Origin: Bacteriovoracaceae bacterium
GTDB lineage: Bacteria; Bdellovibrionota; Bacteriovoracia; Bacteriovoracales; Bacteriovoracaceae
NCBI GenBank assembly: GCA_023954595.1
Contig: JAGSHJ010000181.1
Span: forward strand, 1-6,288
DNA: 6,288 nt
Reading direction: 5' to 3'
Positions 1 to 5,017 of this stretch are shown here, piece by piece. How positions within the stretch are numbered: position 1 is the stretch's first letter; each line of letters begins with the position of its first letter. The notes under the pieces were generated by a model. It saw only the letters and a program-made list of their open reading frames with translations, did not search any database and had not been told where the DNA came from. The translations under genes and the position numbers were made by a program.

Positions 1-1019
1 AGTAAGTTCTTTATGTATTGAAGACCTTGTCTTTTATGAAATACAGATTCTGAGTATCTAGCAGAGTCGATCTCAGGGAATACGCTTCTATACTTCGTTC
101 GTGCAAAATCACTTTTAAGCATATAATGGTAAACTTGATCTAGAACGATATTTAATATCCTCTTCTCGCTTTCATTACTGTTGGCATATAAAGTAAACCT
201 CAATGCCGTGTTGATAAATTCAACTGCATGCTTTGAGTTGTCTCCAAGAGAATCTACTGTTTGAAGGTCTTTAGATTTTAATTTTGAATCAATATACCTA
301 ATATCTTTTGCAAGCATTCTAAGAATGTCTCGCAAGTAATTTACTTGAGAGCGCTCAGACTTAAATGACTCTAAAACAATCATTGCCTTGGAAACGACTG
401 GTTCAACAAAGTAGAAGTGCTTAGGTGAAATCATCGATTTGATCTGCTTTATAACTTCACTATATATTTTGATTTCTTCTTTATATGTTCTTGTAAGCAT
501 ACCTCGCTTTAAGGCATGATCAATGCTACCTGCTGTTTCAGAACACCATCTTACATAGAAGTCGTGATTGTACTTTTCTGAATCATAGAAACGTAGAATC
601 TTTGAGCTGTAGATGTAGTTGTCGTCATTTACACCAACTGCCCTTAGCATCTCGTGAAGGACAAGCTTTTCTACCATGTCTGATCTTTTAAAAAGCCCAT
701 GCCACCCAGTGCCGTCTTTTTCATTTCCTCTGAAAAGTATAATCTTATTCTTTTCACCTATTGCGTCTACTAGGCTATTACCATTATCGATTAGTAACTC
801 ATCTGATACTTTAATAACATTAATGTCCAAAGTTGCTCGAAGTTCTTCAATTGAAGTGAGATCTGAAACTTCTTCAAGACCTTGCTTGTAGTTCAGAAGA
901 ACGAAGTTTCCAACTTCGATGAACTTCATACGGATATAATCGCCTCCGTTTCCTCCGCCTCCGGATCTTGCAAAACATACTGCTTGAAAAAAGATAGCTA
1001 AAAATAGAACGGCTTTCAT
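1..1019 (-). CDS. Exported GGGGNGGD-type protein, partial (C-terminal end lies beyond the left edge)
   Basis: The minus strand reads open from ATG at 1019 to the window edge: 339 codons without a stop, the 3' end missing. Residues 1-17 form a signal peptide (MKAVLFLAIF start, hydrophobic core, cleavage near CFA), followed at 20-27 by a Gly-rich GGGGNGGD segment that I recall from many exported Bdellovibrionota proteins of unknown function. Residues 118-126 (LVLHEMLR) carry an HE pair resembling half of a zinc-metallopeptidase HExxH site, but the second His is absent (Arg126). From about residue 156 (VRWC) to the edge the protein aligns with the product of 3528-4202, which opens the same operon; that alignment suggests only some ten residues or fewer are missing. 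The start follows the regulator stop by one base, with GGAG seven bases upstream inside the regulator's last codons, so translation is probably coupled. Function unknown; a secreted or surface protein is the safest call. Confidence 0.85.
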   Translation of the reverse strand, partial: MKAVLFLAIFFQAVCFARSGGGGNGGDYIRMKFIEVGNFVLLNYKQGLEEVSDLTSIEELRATLDINVIKVSDELLIDNGNSLVDAIGEKNKIILFRGNEKDGTGWHGLFKRSDMVEKLVLHEMLRAVGVNDDNYIYSSKILRFYDSEKYNHDFYVRWCSETAGSIDHALKRGMLTRTYKEEIKIYSEVIKQIKSMISPKHFYFVEPVVSKAMIVLESFKSERSQVNYLRDILRMLAKDIRYIDSKLKSKDLQTVDSLGDNSKHAVEFINTALRFTLYANSNESEKRILNIVLDQVYHYMLKSDFARTKYRSVFPEIDSARYSESVFHKRQGLQYIKNL

Positions 1020-1020
1020 A

Positions 1021-1857
1021 TTATTTCTCCGCAACTTTAAAAAGTTGTAAGTTCATTTGATAGGTTGCATCGCCTTCACCTTCTGGGGTTTCATATTTAG
1101 CGATGATATGGTTTAGAAATTCTCTAATTTCTTTTTTGATTTCGGGCATTTTGTCTTTTTCTATGTTGAACGCCGATGCATTGAACTCACGCTCTAATAC
1201 ATCTTGCCCTTCTACTGCAGCATGTGCCATGGTGCATAGCTTTTTATGGTATTGGACTAATGCCAAATTCTTTTTGTCTTGGGTAGAGTAGAGATGCTTT
1301 GAAGTCTTTCTAAGCGTGTTGCTTTTCGTTACTTCCAAAAGCCCTGAAGAAATAAGCAGCTCGAGTGCATGTTTTACTTCAATAGAGTTGTATTTGAAAT
1401 TGAGCTTTTTCTGAATGAATTTGAAGTCATTTGGAAGCTCAGTTAACAGTGCAAGTTCTGTTATAAAAAAGTGAATAGGGTCTTTTTGAATCTCATAGTG
1501 ATCAAGGATCTCTACTGAGATTGCATCCTCTGGCCTTAATTCTCTAAGAGTCTCCAGGTAGAAGTCTGCTTCAGTAGAAGTTTGTGCTCTTGAGAACTTA
1601 ACAAGTACATCAAAATAAAATGACTCTTTGTCATTCATTTTAAAGTATTGAATGAACTTTGGAATATAGCTAGGGGAGATCTTTCTCTTACCTTGCAACA
1701 TCTGATGAAGAGGGCCATGGGCGTTTAGGTCTAAATATTTTGCCCATGAACGCACAGAAAGCCTTGGGTTCTCTTTCTTTAGGTAATCCCATCTCTCTTT
1801 TATAAAGAGATTGGGATCATCATAGTTAAATATGGATTTAGATAACTGCTGGTTCAA
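1021..1857 (-). CDS. TIGR02147 family protein (DUF4423), putative transcriptional regulator
   Basis: The 278 residues match my memory of the TIGR02147/DUF4423 family along their whole length. There is an N-terminal IFNYDDPNLFIKERWDYLKK block (9-28); an HTH-like segment (33-71) with SVRSWAKYLDL and LQGKRKISP; an acidic/aromatic linker (YFDVLVKFSRAQT); a winged-helix-like stretch (144-176) ending SSGLLEV; and the closing MPEIKKEIREF (237-247) and YQMNLQLFKV (266-275) signatures. The family is common in Fibrobacter and Bdellovibrionota and is presumed to bind DNA, though no target is established to my knowledge. The start is TTG at 1857: the codon just before it is the in-frame TAA of the upstream gene, the next Met (53) would remove the conserved N-terminus, and a GGGGA lies eight bases upstream. 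It is the fifth gene of the minus operon, embedded among exported proteins, so it may control its own cassette (inference). No signal peptide. Confidence 0.88.
   Translation of the reverse strand: MNQQLSKSIFNYDDPNLFIKERWDYLKKENPRLSVRSWAKYLDLNAHGPLHQMLQGKRKISPSYIPKFIQYFKMNDKESFYFDVLVKFSRAQTSTEADFYLETLRELRPEDAISVEILDHYEIQKDPIHFFITELALLTELPNDFKFIQKKLNFKYNSIEVKHALELLISSGLLEVTKSNTLRKTSKHLYSTQDKKNLALVQYHKKLCTMAHAAVEGQDVLEREFNASAFNIEKDKMPEIKKEIREFLNHIIAKYETPEGEGDATYQMNLQLFKVAEK
1027..1030 (-). promoter_or_regulatory. Shine-Dalgarno GGAG of the GGGGNGGD protein, inside the regulator gene
   Basis: GGAG overlaps the Ala-Glu codons at the end of the regulator, seven bases before ATG 1019. With the one-base gap this suggests coupled translation. 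Confidence 0.65.
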
Positions 1858-2391
1858 TTAAAGATTCCCCAGAGTACTTTTCTCGGTATCTATATCAAAG
1901 CTTAAATCAACATTTGGGGCCAACTTACAATACAGGTTAAACGTATCATTGTCATCCGACACGAAACTCCAAATTCCTAACTTGCTCGATTTAATGGGCA
2001 TTTTATTTATTTGAACTTCATCTCTTACTTCCAAAGTCGCTGTTTCTGGAAAAAGCTGTAAGGACATGCTAGTAGGATTGTTTTGATTAATATCACTTGG
2101 CTTTTCATATAGTGTATATTCGCCAAAGCCATTATCAATACCTAGATAGCTGAATGAGTAGTTGTTCTTATAGAGATCGAATAAAGTTAGTTTGATTCTA
2201 ATCTTGCCTTCACCCCAGAATAAAATTTCAGACTTGGCCTTAATGTTGTATTCCTCGTGTATACTTCTTGCATAATGGCGCCCAGTGCATGTGACATCTA
2301 CATAAGTCGTCTTGGTTACAAGACCTTTTCCTAAAGTTTGAGATATAGCGCTAAAGCTTGTTAAAAATAAAATTGTAGTTAGTAGTTTCAT
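1858..2391 (-). CDS. Exported hypothetical protein, third copy of a tandem paralog family
   Basis: A 177-residue protein with a signal peptide at 1-17 (MKLLTTILFLTSFSAIS) and a small, probably beta-rich mature domain. I do not recognise the family. With the two genes upstream in the operon it shares Cys35, FWGEGK (58-63), GIDNGFGEYTLY (84-95), LQLFP (111-115), a second Cys near the end (155) and a closing LSFDI, so the two cysteines may form a disulfide in the exported protein. It is the most divergent of the three: it lacks about a dozen residues between Cys35 and FWGEGK that the others have, and it ends in a different tail. The start is ATG at 2391, three bases past the stop of the preceding copy, with GAGGA inside that gene's last codons. 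Its own TAA directly abuts the TTG start of the regulator in the same frame. Role unknown; periplasmic, secreted or surface location inferred. Confidence 0.85.
   Translation of the reverse strand: MKLLTTILFLTSFSAISQTLGKGLVTKTTYVDVTCTGRHYARSIHEEYNIKAKSEILFWGEGKIRIKLTLFDLYKNNYSFSYLGIDNGFGEYTLYEKPSDINQNNPTSMSLQLFPETATLEVRDEVQINKMPIKSSKLGIWSFVSDDNDTFNLYCKLAPNVDLSFDIDTEKSTLGNL
1866..1870 (-). promoter_or_regulatory. Shine-Dalgarno-like GGGGA for the TTG start of the regulator
   Basis: GGGGA on the minus strand ends eight bases before TTG 1857 and lies within the last codons of the third paralog. It supports initiation at TTG immediately after the TAA. Confidence 0.5.
2354..2391 (-). repeat. Repeated signal-peptide coding segment, copy in third paralog
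   Basis: The first 38 coding bases, from the ATG, are identical to those of the first paralog (3469-3506) and differ at three positions from the second (2903-2940). The identity starts at the ATG and stops soon after; the following mature coding sequence diverges strongly. Confidence 0.8.
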
Positions 2392-2394
2392 TTT

Positions 2395-2940
2395 TTACTC
2401 GTCCTCTTGTGAGGTTGCAGAAGTGTCACTTTCGATACTAAGGCTTAAGTTTGTTCCTTTCTGTAGCAAGCAAAAGTACCCATGAACGTTATAACGATCG
2501 AAGATGTAGCTTTTGTTTATAAGCATATCGTCCTTTAGGTCGTAGCTTATACTTTTTGGGTAAATTTGAAGCGCAATGTTTGCCGGATTATTGTTGGCGA
2601 TGTCATTTGGAGTTTTATAAAGGGTGTATTCACCAAAGCCATTGTCGATTCCAACAAAAGAAAAAGAAAAGCTCTGTCCCATAACTCCTTTTAATTCTAT
2701 TTTTGCTCGAATCTTCCCTTCGCCCCAAAAGCTTATTTCAGAAGTTACGTCTAGCCCATCGCGCTTCCTTTCTGGATAGTCTAAATATGGCAAGTATCGG
2801 TTCCATTGATAAGTAAGTTTCTCCGGCACACCAACGCAAGAGGCAGTAACGCGTGTAGATTTTGTTGCAATACCCTCTGGGATAAGCCCGGAGAATGCAC
2901 TCAAACTTGTTAAAATTAATATTGTAGTTAGTAGTTTCAT
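2395..2940 (-). CDS. Exported hypothetical protein, second copy of a tandem paralog family
   Basis: A 181-residue protein with signal peptide MKLLTTILILTSLSAFS and the family pattern: Cys35, FWGEGK (71-76), GIDNGFGEYTLY (97-108), ALQIYP (123-128), LKDDMLINK, Cys157 and GTNLSLSI. It is clearly closer to the first copy (VPEGI/IPEGI, NVMG/GVMG and NIALQIYP blocks) than to the third. The C-terminus carries a short acidic, Ser/Thr-rich tail (SDTSATSQEDE) missing from the others. Two ATGs compete, at 2946 and 2940. I chose 2940 because it gives the MKLLTT start of both paralogs and lies nine bases past AGGA (2950-2953), whereas the 2946 start is only three bases away. The gene follows the first copy after 38 bases and precedes the third by three. 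Function not recognised; an exported disulfide-containing protein is inferred. Confidence 0.84.
   Translation of the reverse strand: MKLLTTILILTSLSAFSGLIPEGIATKSTRVTASCVGVPEKLTYQWNRYLPYLDYPERKRDGLDVTSEISFWGEGKIRAKIELKGVMGQSFSFSFVGIDNGFGEYTLYKTPNDIANNNPANIALQIYPKSISYDLKDDMLINKSYIFDRYNVHGYFCLLQKGTNLSLSIESDTSATSQEDE
2903..2940 (-). repeat. Repeated signal-peptide coding segment, copy in second paralog
   Basis: This copy differs from the other two at bases 21, 25 and 36 of the coding sequence. Two of these changes are silent and one turns Phe9 into Ile. Confidence 0.78.
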
Positions 2941-2949
2941 ATTCATGTG

Positions 2950-2953
2950 TCCT
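2950..2953 (-). promoter_or_regulatory. Shine-Dalgarno AGGA deciding the start of the second paralog
   Basis: AGGA on the minus strand lies nine bases before the ATG at 2940 and three before the ATG at 2946. Usual spacing, together with the MKLLTT start of both paralogs, favours 2940. Confidence 0.6.
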
Positions 2954-2970
2954 GTTTAATTATTTATTTA

Positions 2971-2986
2971 GGTTTTAATTAAAACC
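2971..2986. repeat. Perfect 16-base palindrome at the stop of the first paralog
   Basis: The sequence is GGTTTTAATTAAAACC, symmetric without a spacer, and it contains the TAA of the first paralog. As RNA it could form a six-pair stem with an AATT loop. It is AT-rich, with no T-run directly after it, so it is a poor terminator; it could be an mRNA processing or stability element, or chance in AT-rich DNA. Confidence 0.5.
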
Positions 2987-3506
2987 AACCATTCTTAATA
3001 TCAAAACTCAGATCTGTGCCCTTTGGGAGAATGCAATAGAAATAAACATACCAATCACGGACATCCGAAGTTCTTATGATCAAATCATTCAAGAGCTTAT
3101 AATCTTTTAATTCATAAGTTACGGTGTTTGGATAGATTTGCAGAGCAATGTTTGTAGGTCTGTTGGAGGCGATATCATTTGGTGATTCATAAAGTGTGTA
3201 TTCACCAAATCCATTATCAATTCCCACATAAGAGAAATTAAAGTCTCTTCCCATTACATTTTTTATTGTTATCTTTGCACGAACCTTTCCTTCGCCCCAA
3301 AATGAGATTTCGGTATTTACCTTGGAAGTCACATTCTCTGGGTAGGTGTAGCGATCTGAATGGTCATATACTTTTTTTGTATTTCCTGCAGCATCTCCAC
3401 GGCAGAGTACGTCCACTTTGCTACTTCTGGTAGTGATTCCTTCTGGAACAACACCAGAGAAAGCGTTTAAGCTTGTTAAAAATAAAATTGTAGTTAGTAG
3501 TTTCAT
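2979..3506 (-). CDS. Exported hypothetical protein, first copy of a tandem paralog family
   Basis: A 175-residue protein with signal peptide MKLLTTILFLTSLNAFS. The mature part has Cys35, FWGEGK (69-74), VMGRDFNFSYVGIDNGFGEYTLY (84-106, shared almost throughout with copy two), ALQIYP (121-126), ELKDYKL, a late Cys158 (FYC) and GTDLSFDI before the C-terminus. The spread of short alternating hydrophobic stretches suggests beta structure, but I recognise no named family. The start at ATG 3506 has the strongest Shine-Dalgarno of the operon, AAGGAG (3512-3517) five bases upstream. It follows the His-rich protein gene by 21 bases. The stop codon lies inside a perfect 16-base palindrome (2971-2986). 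The first 38 coding bases are identical to those of the third copy. An exported location is well supported; the role is unknown. Confidence 0.86.
   Translation of the reverse strand: MKLLTTILFLTSLNAFSGVVPEGITTRSSKVDVLCRGDAAGNTKKVYDHSDRYTYPENVTSKVNTEISFWGEGKVRAKITIKNVMGRDFNFSYVGIDNGFGEYTLYESPNDIASNRPTNIALQIYPNTVTYELKDYKLLNDLIIRTSDVRDWYVYFYCILPKGTDLSFDIKNGWF
3469..3506 (-). repeat. Repeated signal-peptide coding segment, copy in first paralog
   Basis: Identical over 38 bases to the copy at 2354-2391. Both encode MKLLTTILFLTS with the same codons throughout. Confidence 0.8.
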
Positions 3507-3527
3507 ATATACTCCTTCGGATCTTTA

Positions 3528-4202
3528 TTAGTAGTGACAACCGTAACTTAAAGAATCAATTGCCTTTTGAATTAGGTTTCTTTTGTAGAAAACATCTTCA
3601 AAGGTCTGTGCTTCTTTTAAATATGCACTTGCACAAGCATGGCTCGCTGTTCTTCTGTAATCGCTCATTCTAAGTACGGAAATTGCATTGGACATAGACG
3701 TATTGAGAATTAATAGCTCCAACTTTTCTGTTTCTACACGAAGTCCTTCTGTGATCGCTCTTCTTAAAAGCTCTTCCACGTATGCAGCATAGTCTTGTGA
3801 TCTAGAGTAGGTATCAAAGTCTTTAAGGTCTGCTAAGGCCGTGGTGATGCTTCTTCTTAAAAAGAAAACTCTTTCTTTATCTGTACCTAGGTTCTTTTCA
3901 ATTTTAAGGGCCAGCGTAAGTGTCGTTTCAAAGTAGAAGTGGTACTTAGGGTTAACCTTCTCAAGTGTTTTATTAATTGCTGTTACTAGAATTGATCTTT
4001 CTTGTTCAAACGTTGTTGCGTGATATGCAGAATCAAGTGATACCTGAAGGATATAGCTCACATCATTGCACCATCTAGAGTATCTATGCTCATGATGCTG
4101 ATGAGGGCCATGACTTCCAGGAACTGTCTGGTTTTGCCCTGCAAATAAAACTGTTGGCATAAGTGCCACTGCTGTTGTCATTACTACTTTTCCTAAATTC
4201 AT
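3528..4202 (-). CDS. Exported helical protein with His-rich N-terminus
   Basis: A 224-residue protein opening the minus operon. Residues 1-21 look like a signal peptide (MNLGKVV, hydrophobic core, cleavage after LFAG), followed by a short histidine cluster HGPHQHHEH (31-39) that could bind metal. The rest (about 42-224) is predicted by eye to be nearly all helix, with amphipathic repeats and no membrane segment. It aligns with the C-terminal part of the GGGGNGGD protein at the operon's other end: RWC (43-45), PKYHFYF (85-91), FLRR...D...D (114-130) and FEDVFYKR (201-208) all find counterparts at nearly equal spacing. Cys45 is shared; Cys190 and Cys222 have no visible partner in the incomplete homologue. 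Start ATG 4202 has GGAG (4208-4211) five bases upstream. No known family recognised; a secreted or periplasmic accessory protein is inferred. Confidence 0.83.
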   Translation of the reverse strand: MNLGKVVMTTAVALMPTVLFAGQNQTVPGSHGPHQHHEHRYSRWCNDVSYILQVSLDSAYHATTFEQERSILVTAINKTLEKVNPKYHFYFETTLTLALKIEKNLGTDKERVFFLRRSITTALADLKDFDTYSRSQDYAAYVEELLRRAITEGLRVETEKLELLILNTSMSNAISVLRMSDYRRTASHACASAYLKEAQTFEDVFYKRNLIQKAIDSLSYGCHY

Positions 4203-4272
4203 AATTACTCCGAATGTTTTCTTGTTTACTTAACTGAGGGCAAACTAGAATACATTCGAATCTTTTACCAAA

Positions 4273-4298
4273 GCTTGGATACAAAACTGTATCCAGGC
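4273..4298. promoter_or_regulatory. Stem-loop in the presumed leader of the minus operon
   Basis: Two 10-base arms (GCTTGGATAC and GTATCCAGGC) pair around a six-base AAAACT loop with a single G-T wobble. The inner seven pairs, TGGATAC/GTATCCA, are perfect. The hairpin lies 71 bases upstream of the first gene of the minus operon. It lacks a T-run on either side, so a leader structure or a protein-binding operator fits better than a terminator. Confidence 0.5.
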
Positions 4299-4310
4299 CG
4301 AATACACCGA

Positions 4311-4339
4311 ATAAAACTTACATGTATTACATCATGTAA
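4311..4339 (-). promoter_or_regulatory. Weak candidate promoter of the minus operon
   Basis: On the minus strand TTACAT (4334-4339) and TTTTAT (4311-4316) are separated by exactly 17 bases. Each matches the sigma70 consensus at four of six positions. Transcription would start around 4304 and give a leader of about 100 bases containing the 4273-4298 hairpin. In AT-rich DNA such matches occur by chance. Confidence 0.3.
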
Positions 4340-4340
4340 G
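4317..4340. promoter_or_regulatory. Interrupted palindrome CTTACATG-N8-CATGTAAG, candidate operator
   Basis: Perfect eight-base arms are separated by eight bases, a geometry typical of sites for dimeric repressors. On the minus strand one arm overlaps a candidate -35 and the other ends where a candidate -10 begins. The binding protein is unknown; the operon's own TIGR02147 regulator is an obvious but unproven candidate. Confidence 0.45.
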
Positions 4341-4493
4341 GGCCTAGGATTGGGTGAATTTGAAGCTTTTACAGCGGGTGTTTAATACTTGGTCAGTTCT
4401 AAGTGCTTAGATTTGTTCGTTTTTTTTTTAGATGTGTTGGTGAGGACTCCGGGCAATTTCCCAGTTAGAGATTCATTTATAAACAATGATGTC

Positions 4494-4501
4494 TATATTA
4501 T
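4494..4501 (+). promoter_or_regulatory. Candidate -10 box directly before the MepB-family gene
   Basis: TATATTAT offers two overlapping -10-like hexamers (TATATT and TATTAT), ending 9-11 bases before the ATG. A start site at the usual distance would fall on or just before the ATG. No good -35 is seen, and no Shine-Dalgarno precedes the ATG. Confidence 0.35.
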
Positions 4502-4510
4502 GGTCTTTTC

Positions 4511-5017
4511 ATGAATGATAATAATTTGGTTAACCTAGATAGAGTATCTCGCTTGATTTTGGATGAGCTTGAACTAAGTCCGTTTGACTTTAAAGTCGAA
4601 GATGAGGGGAGAGATTATAGTGCGTGCACTTATAAAATAGAGAGTAAGCTCATAATTTCTAGAACGGCCAAGTTAACTCCTAAAAAGCCAGGGCTGTTTG
4701 TTGCGATCTGGAAAAGAAGCAAATTTAATAAACCAGTTCCATTTAATCTTTCAGATAAATTTAGCCTTTTAATAATAAATGTTTCAAAGGGAAGCAAGCG
4801 TGGTCAATTTATTTTCCCTAAGAGCATATTGAATCAAAAAGGGATTGTCTCTGGAGGGAAGTCAAAAGGTAAGAATGGAATAAGAGTGTATCCAAGTTGG
4901 GACAAAAATTTAAATCCCACTGCCGCTAAAACTCAAAAATGGCAGAAGAATTATTTTTTTGAAATTAATGAAGATGATATCTTTGATAAGGGCCATGCTA
5001 AGGCCTTATATAGCTAA
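4511..5017 (+). CDS. MepB family protein
   Basis: A 168-residue cytoplasmic protein without signal or membrane segments. It matches the MepB family (PF08877) as I recall it: RTAKLTPKKPGLFVAIWKR (51-69), PFNLSDKFSLLIINV (77-91), GQFIFPKSIL (98-107), KGIVS (110-114), GIRVYPSWD (123-131) and TQKWQ (141-145). The length is typical. The family is named after the third gene of the Staphylococcus aureus mepRAB multidrug-efflux operon, but its own molecular role is not settled as far as I know, and no MATE pump or MarR gene is next to it here. The ATG at 4511 is the only reasonable start, because an in-frame TGA lies eight codons upstream with no start codon between. There is no Shine-Dalgarno. It probably forms its own transcription unit, diverging from the exported-protein operon. 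No mepB symbol is given because orthology is uncertain. Confidence 0.85.
   Translation: MNDNNLVNLDRVSRLILDELELSPFDFKVEDEGRDYSACTYKIESKLIISRTAKLTPKKPGLFVAIWKRSKFNKPVPFNLSDKFSLLIINVSKGSKRGQFIFPKSILNQKGIVSGGKSKGKNGIRVYPSWDKNLNPTAAKTQKWQKNYFFEINEDDIFDKGHAKALYS

Larger units (their letters stand above)
4203..4510. promoter_or_regulatory. Divergent intergenic region between the exported-protein operon and mepB-like gene
   Basis: 308 bases without a plausible gene. Both neighbours start here, leftward at 4202 and rightward at 4511, so it must carry at least two promoters unless transcription comes from elsewhere. From left to right I see a Shine-Dalgarno for the minus operon (4208-4211), a stem-loop (4273-4298), a direct repeat CCGAATA at 4298-4304 and 4308-4314, an interrupted palindrome (4317-4340), a run of ten T (4420-4429) preceded at some distance by the small inverted repeat CTAAG/CTTAG (4399-4410), and a -10-like box close to the plus gene (4494-4501). 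No tRNA, riboswitch or protein-coding signal is evident. Confidence 0.6.

Noticed and set aside
676..891. Plus-strand 71-codon open frame
   Set aside because: It lies antisense within the long, homology-supported GGGGNGGD protein gene, has no ribosome-binding site and gives a low-complexity Ser/Leu-rich translation.
1103..1291. Plus-strand 62-codon open frame
   Set aside because: It is antisense to the conserved C-terminal part of the TIGR02147 gene and has no support of its own.
2941..2946. ATG at 2946 as start of the second paralog
   Set aside because: It is only three bases from AGGA and would add Met-Asn before the MKLLTT start shared by the other two copies.
1858..3506. CRISPR-like or mobile-element origin for the repeated segments
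   Set aside because: The repeats are coding starts of whole paralogous genes about 550 bases apart. There are no spacers, terminal inverted repeats, transposase or target duplications.
4090..4284. Minus-strand 64-codon open frame overlapping the start of the His-rich protein
   Set aside because: It overlaps the signal-peptide region of 3528-4202 in another frame. That gene has a good Shine-Dalgarno and a homologous domain; this frame has neither.
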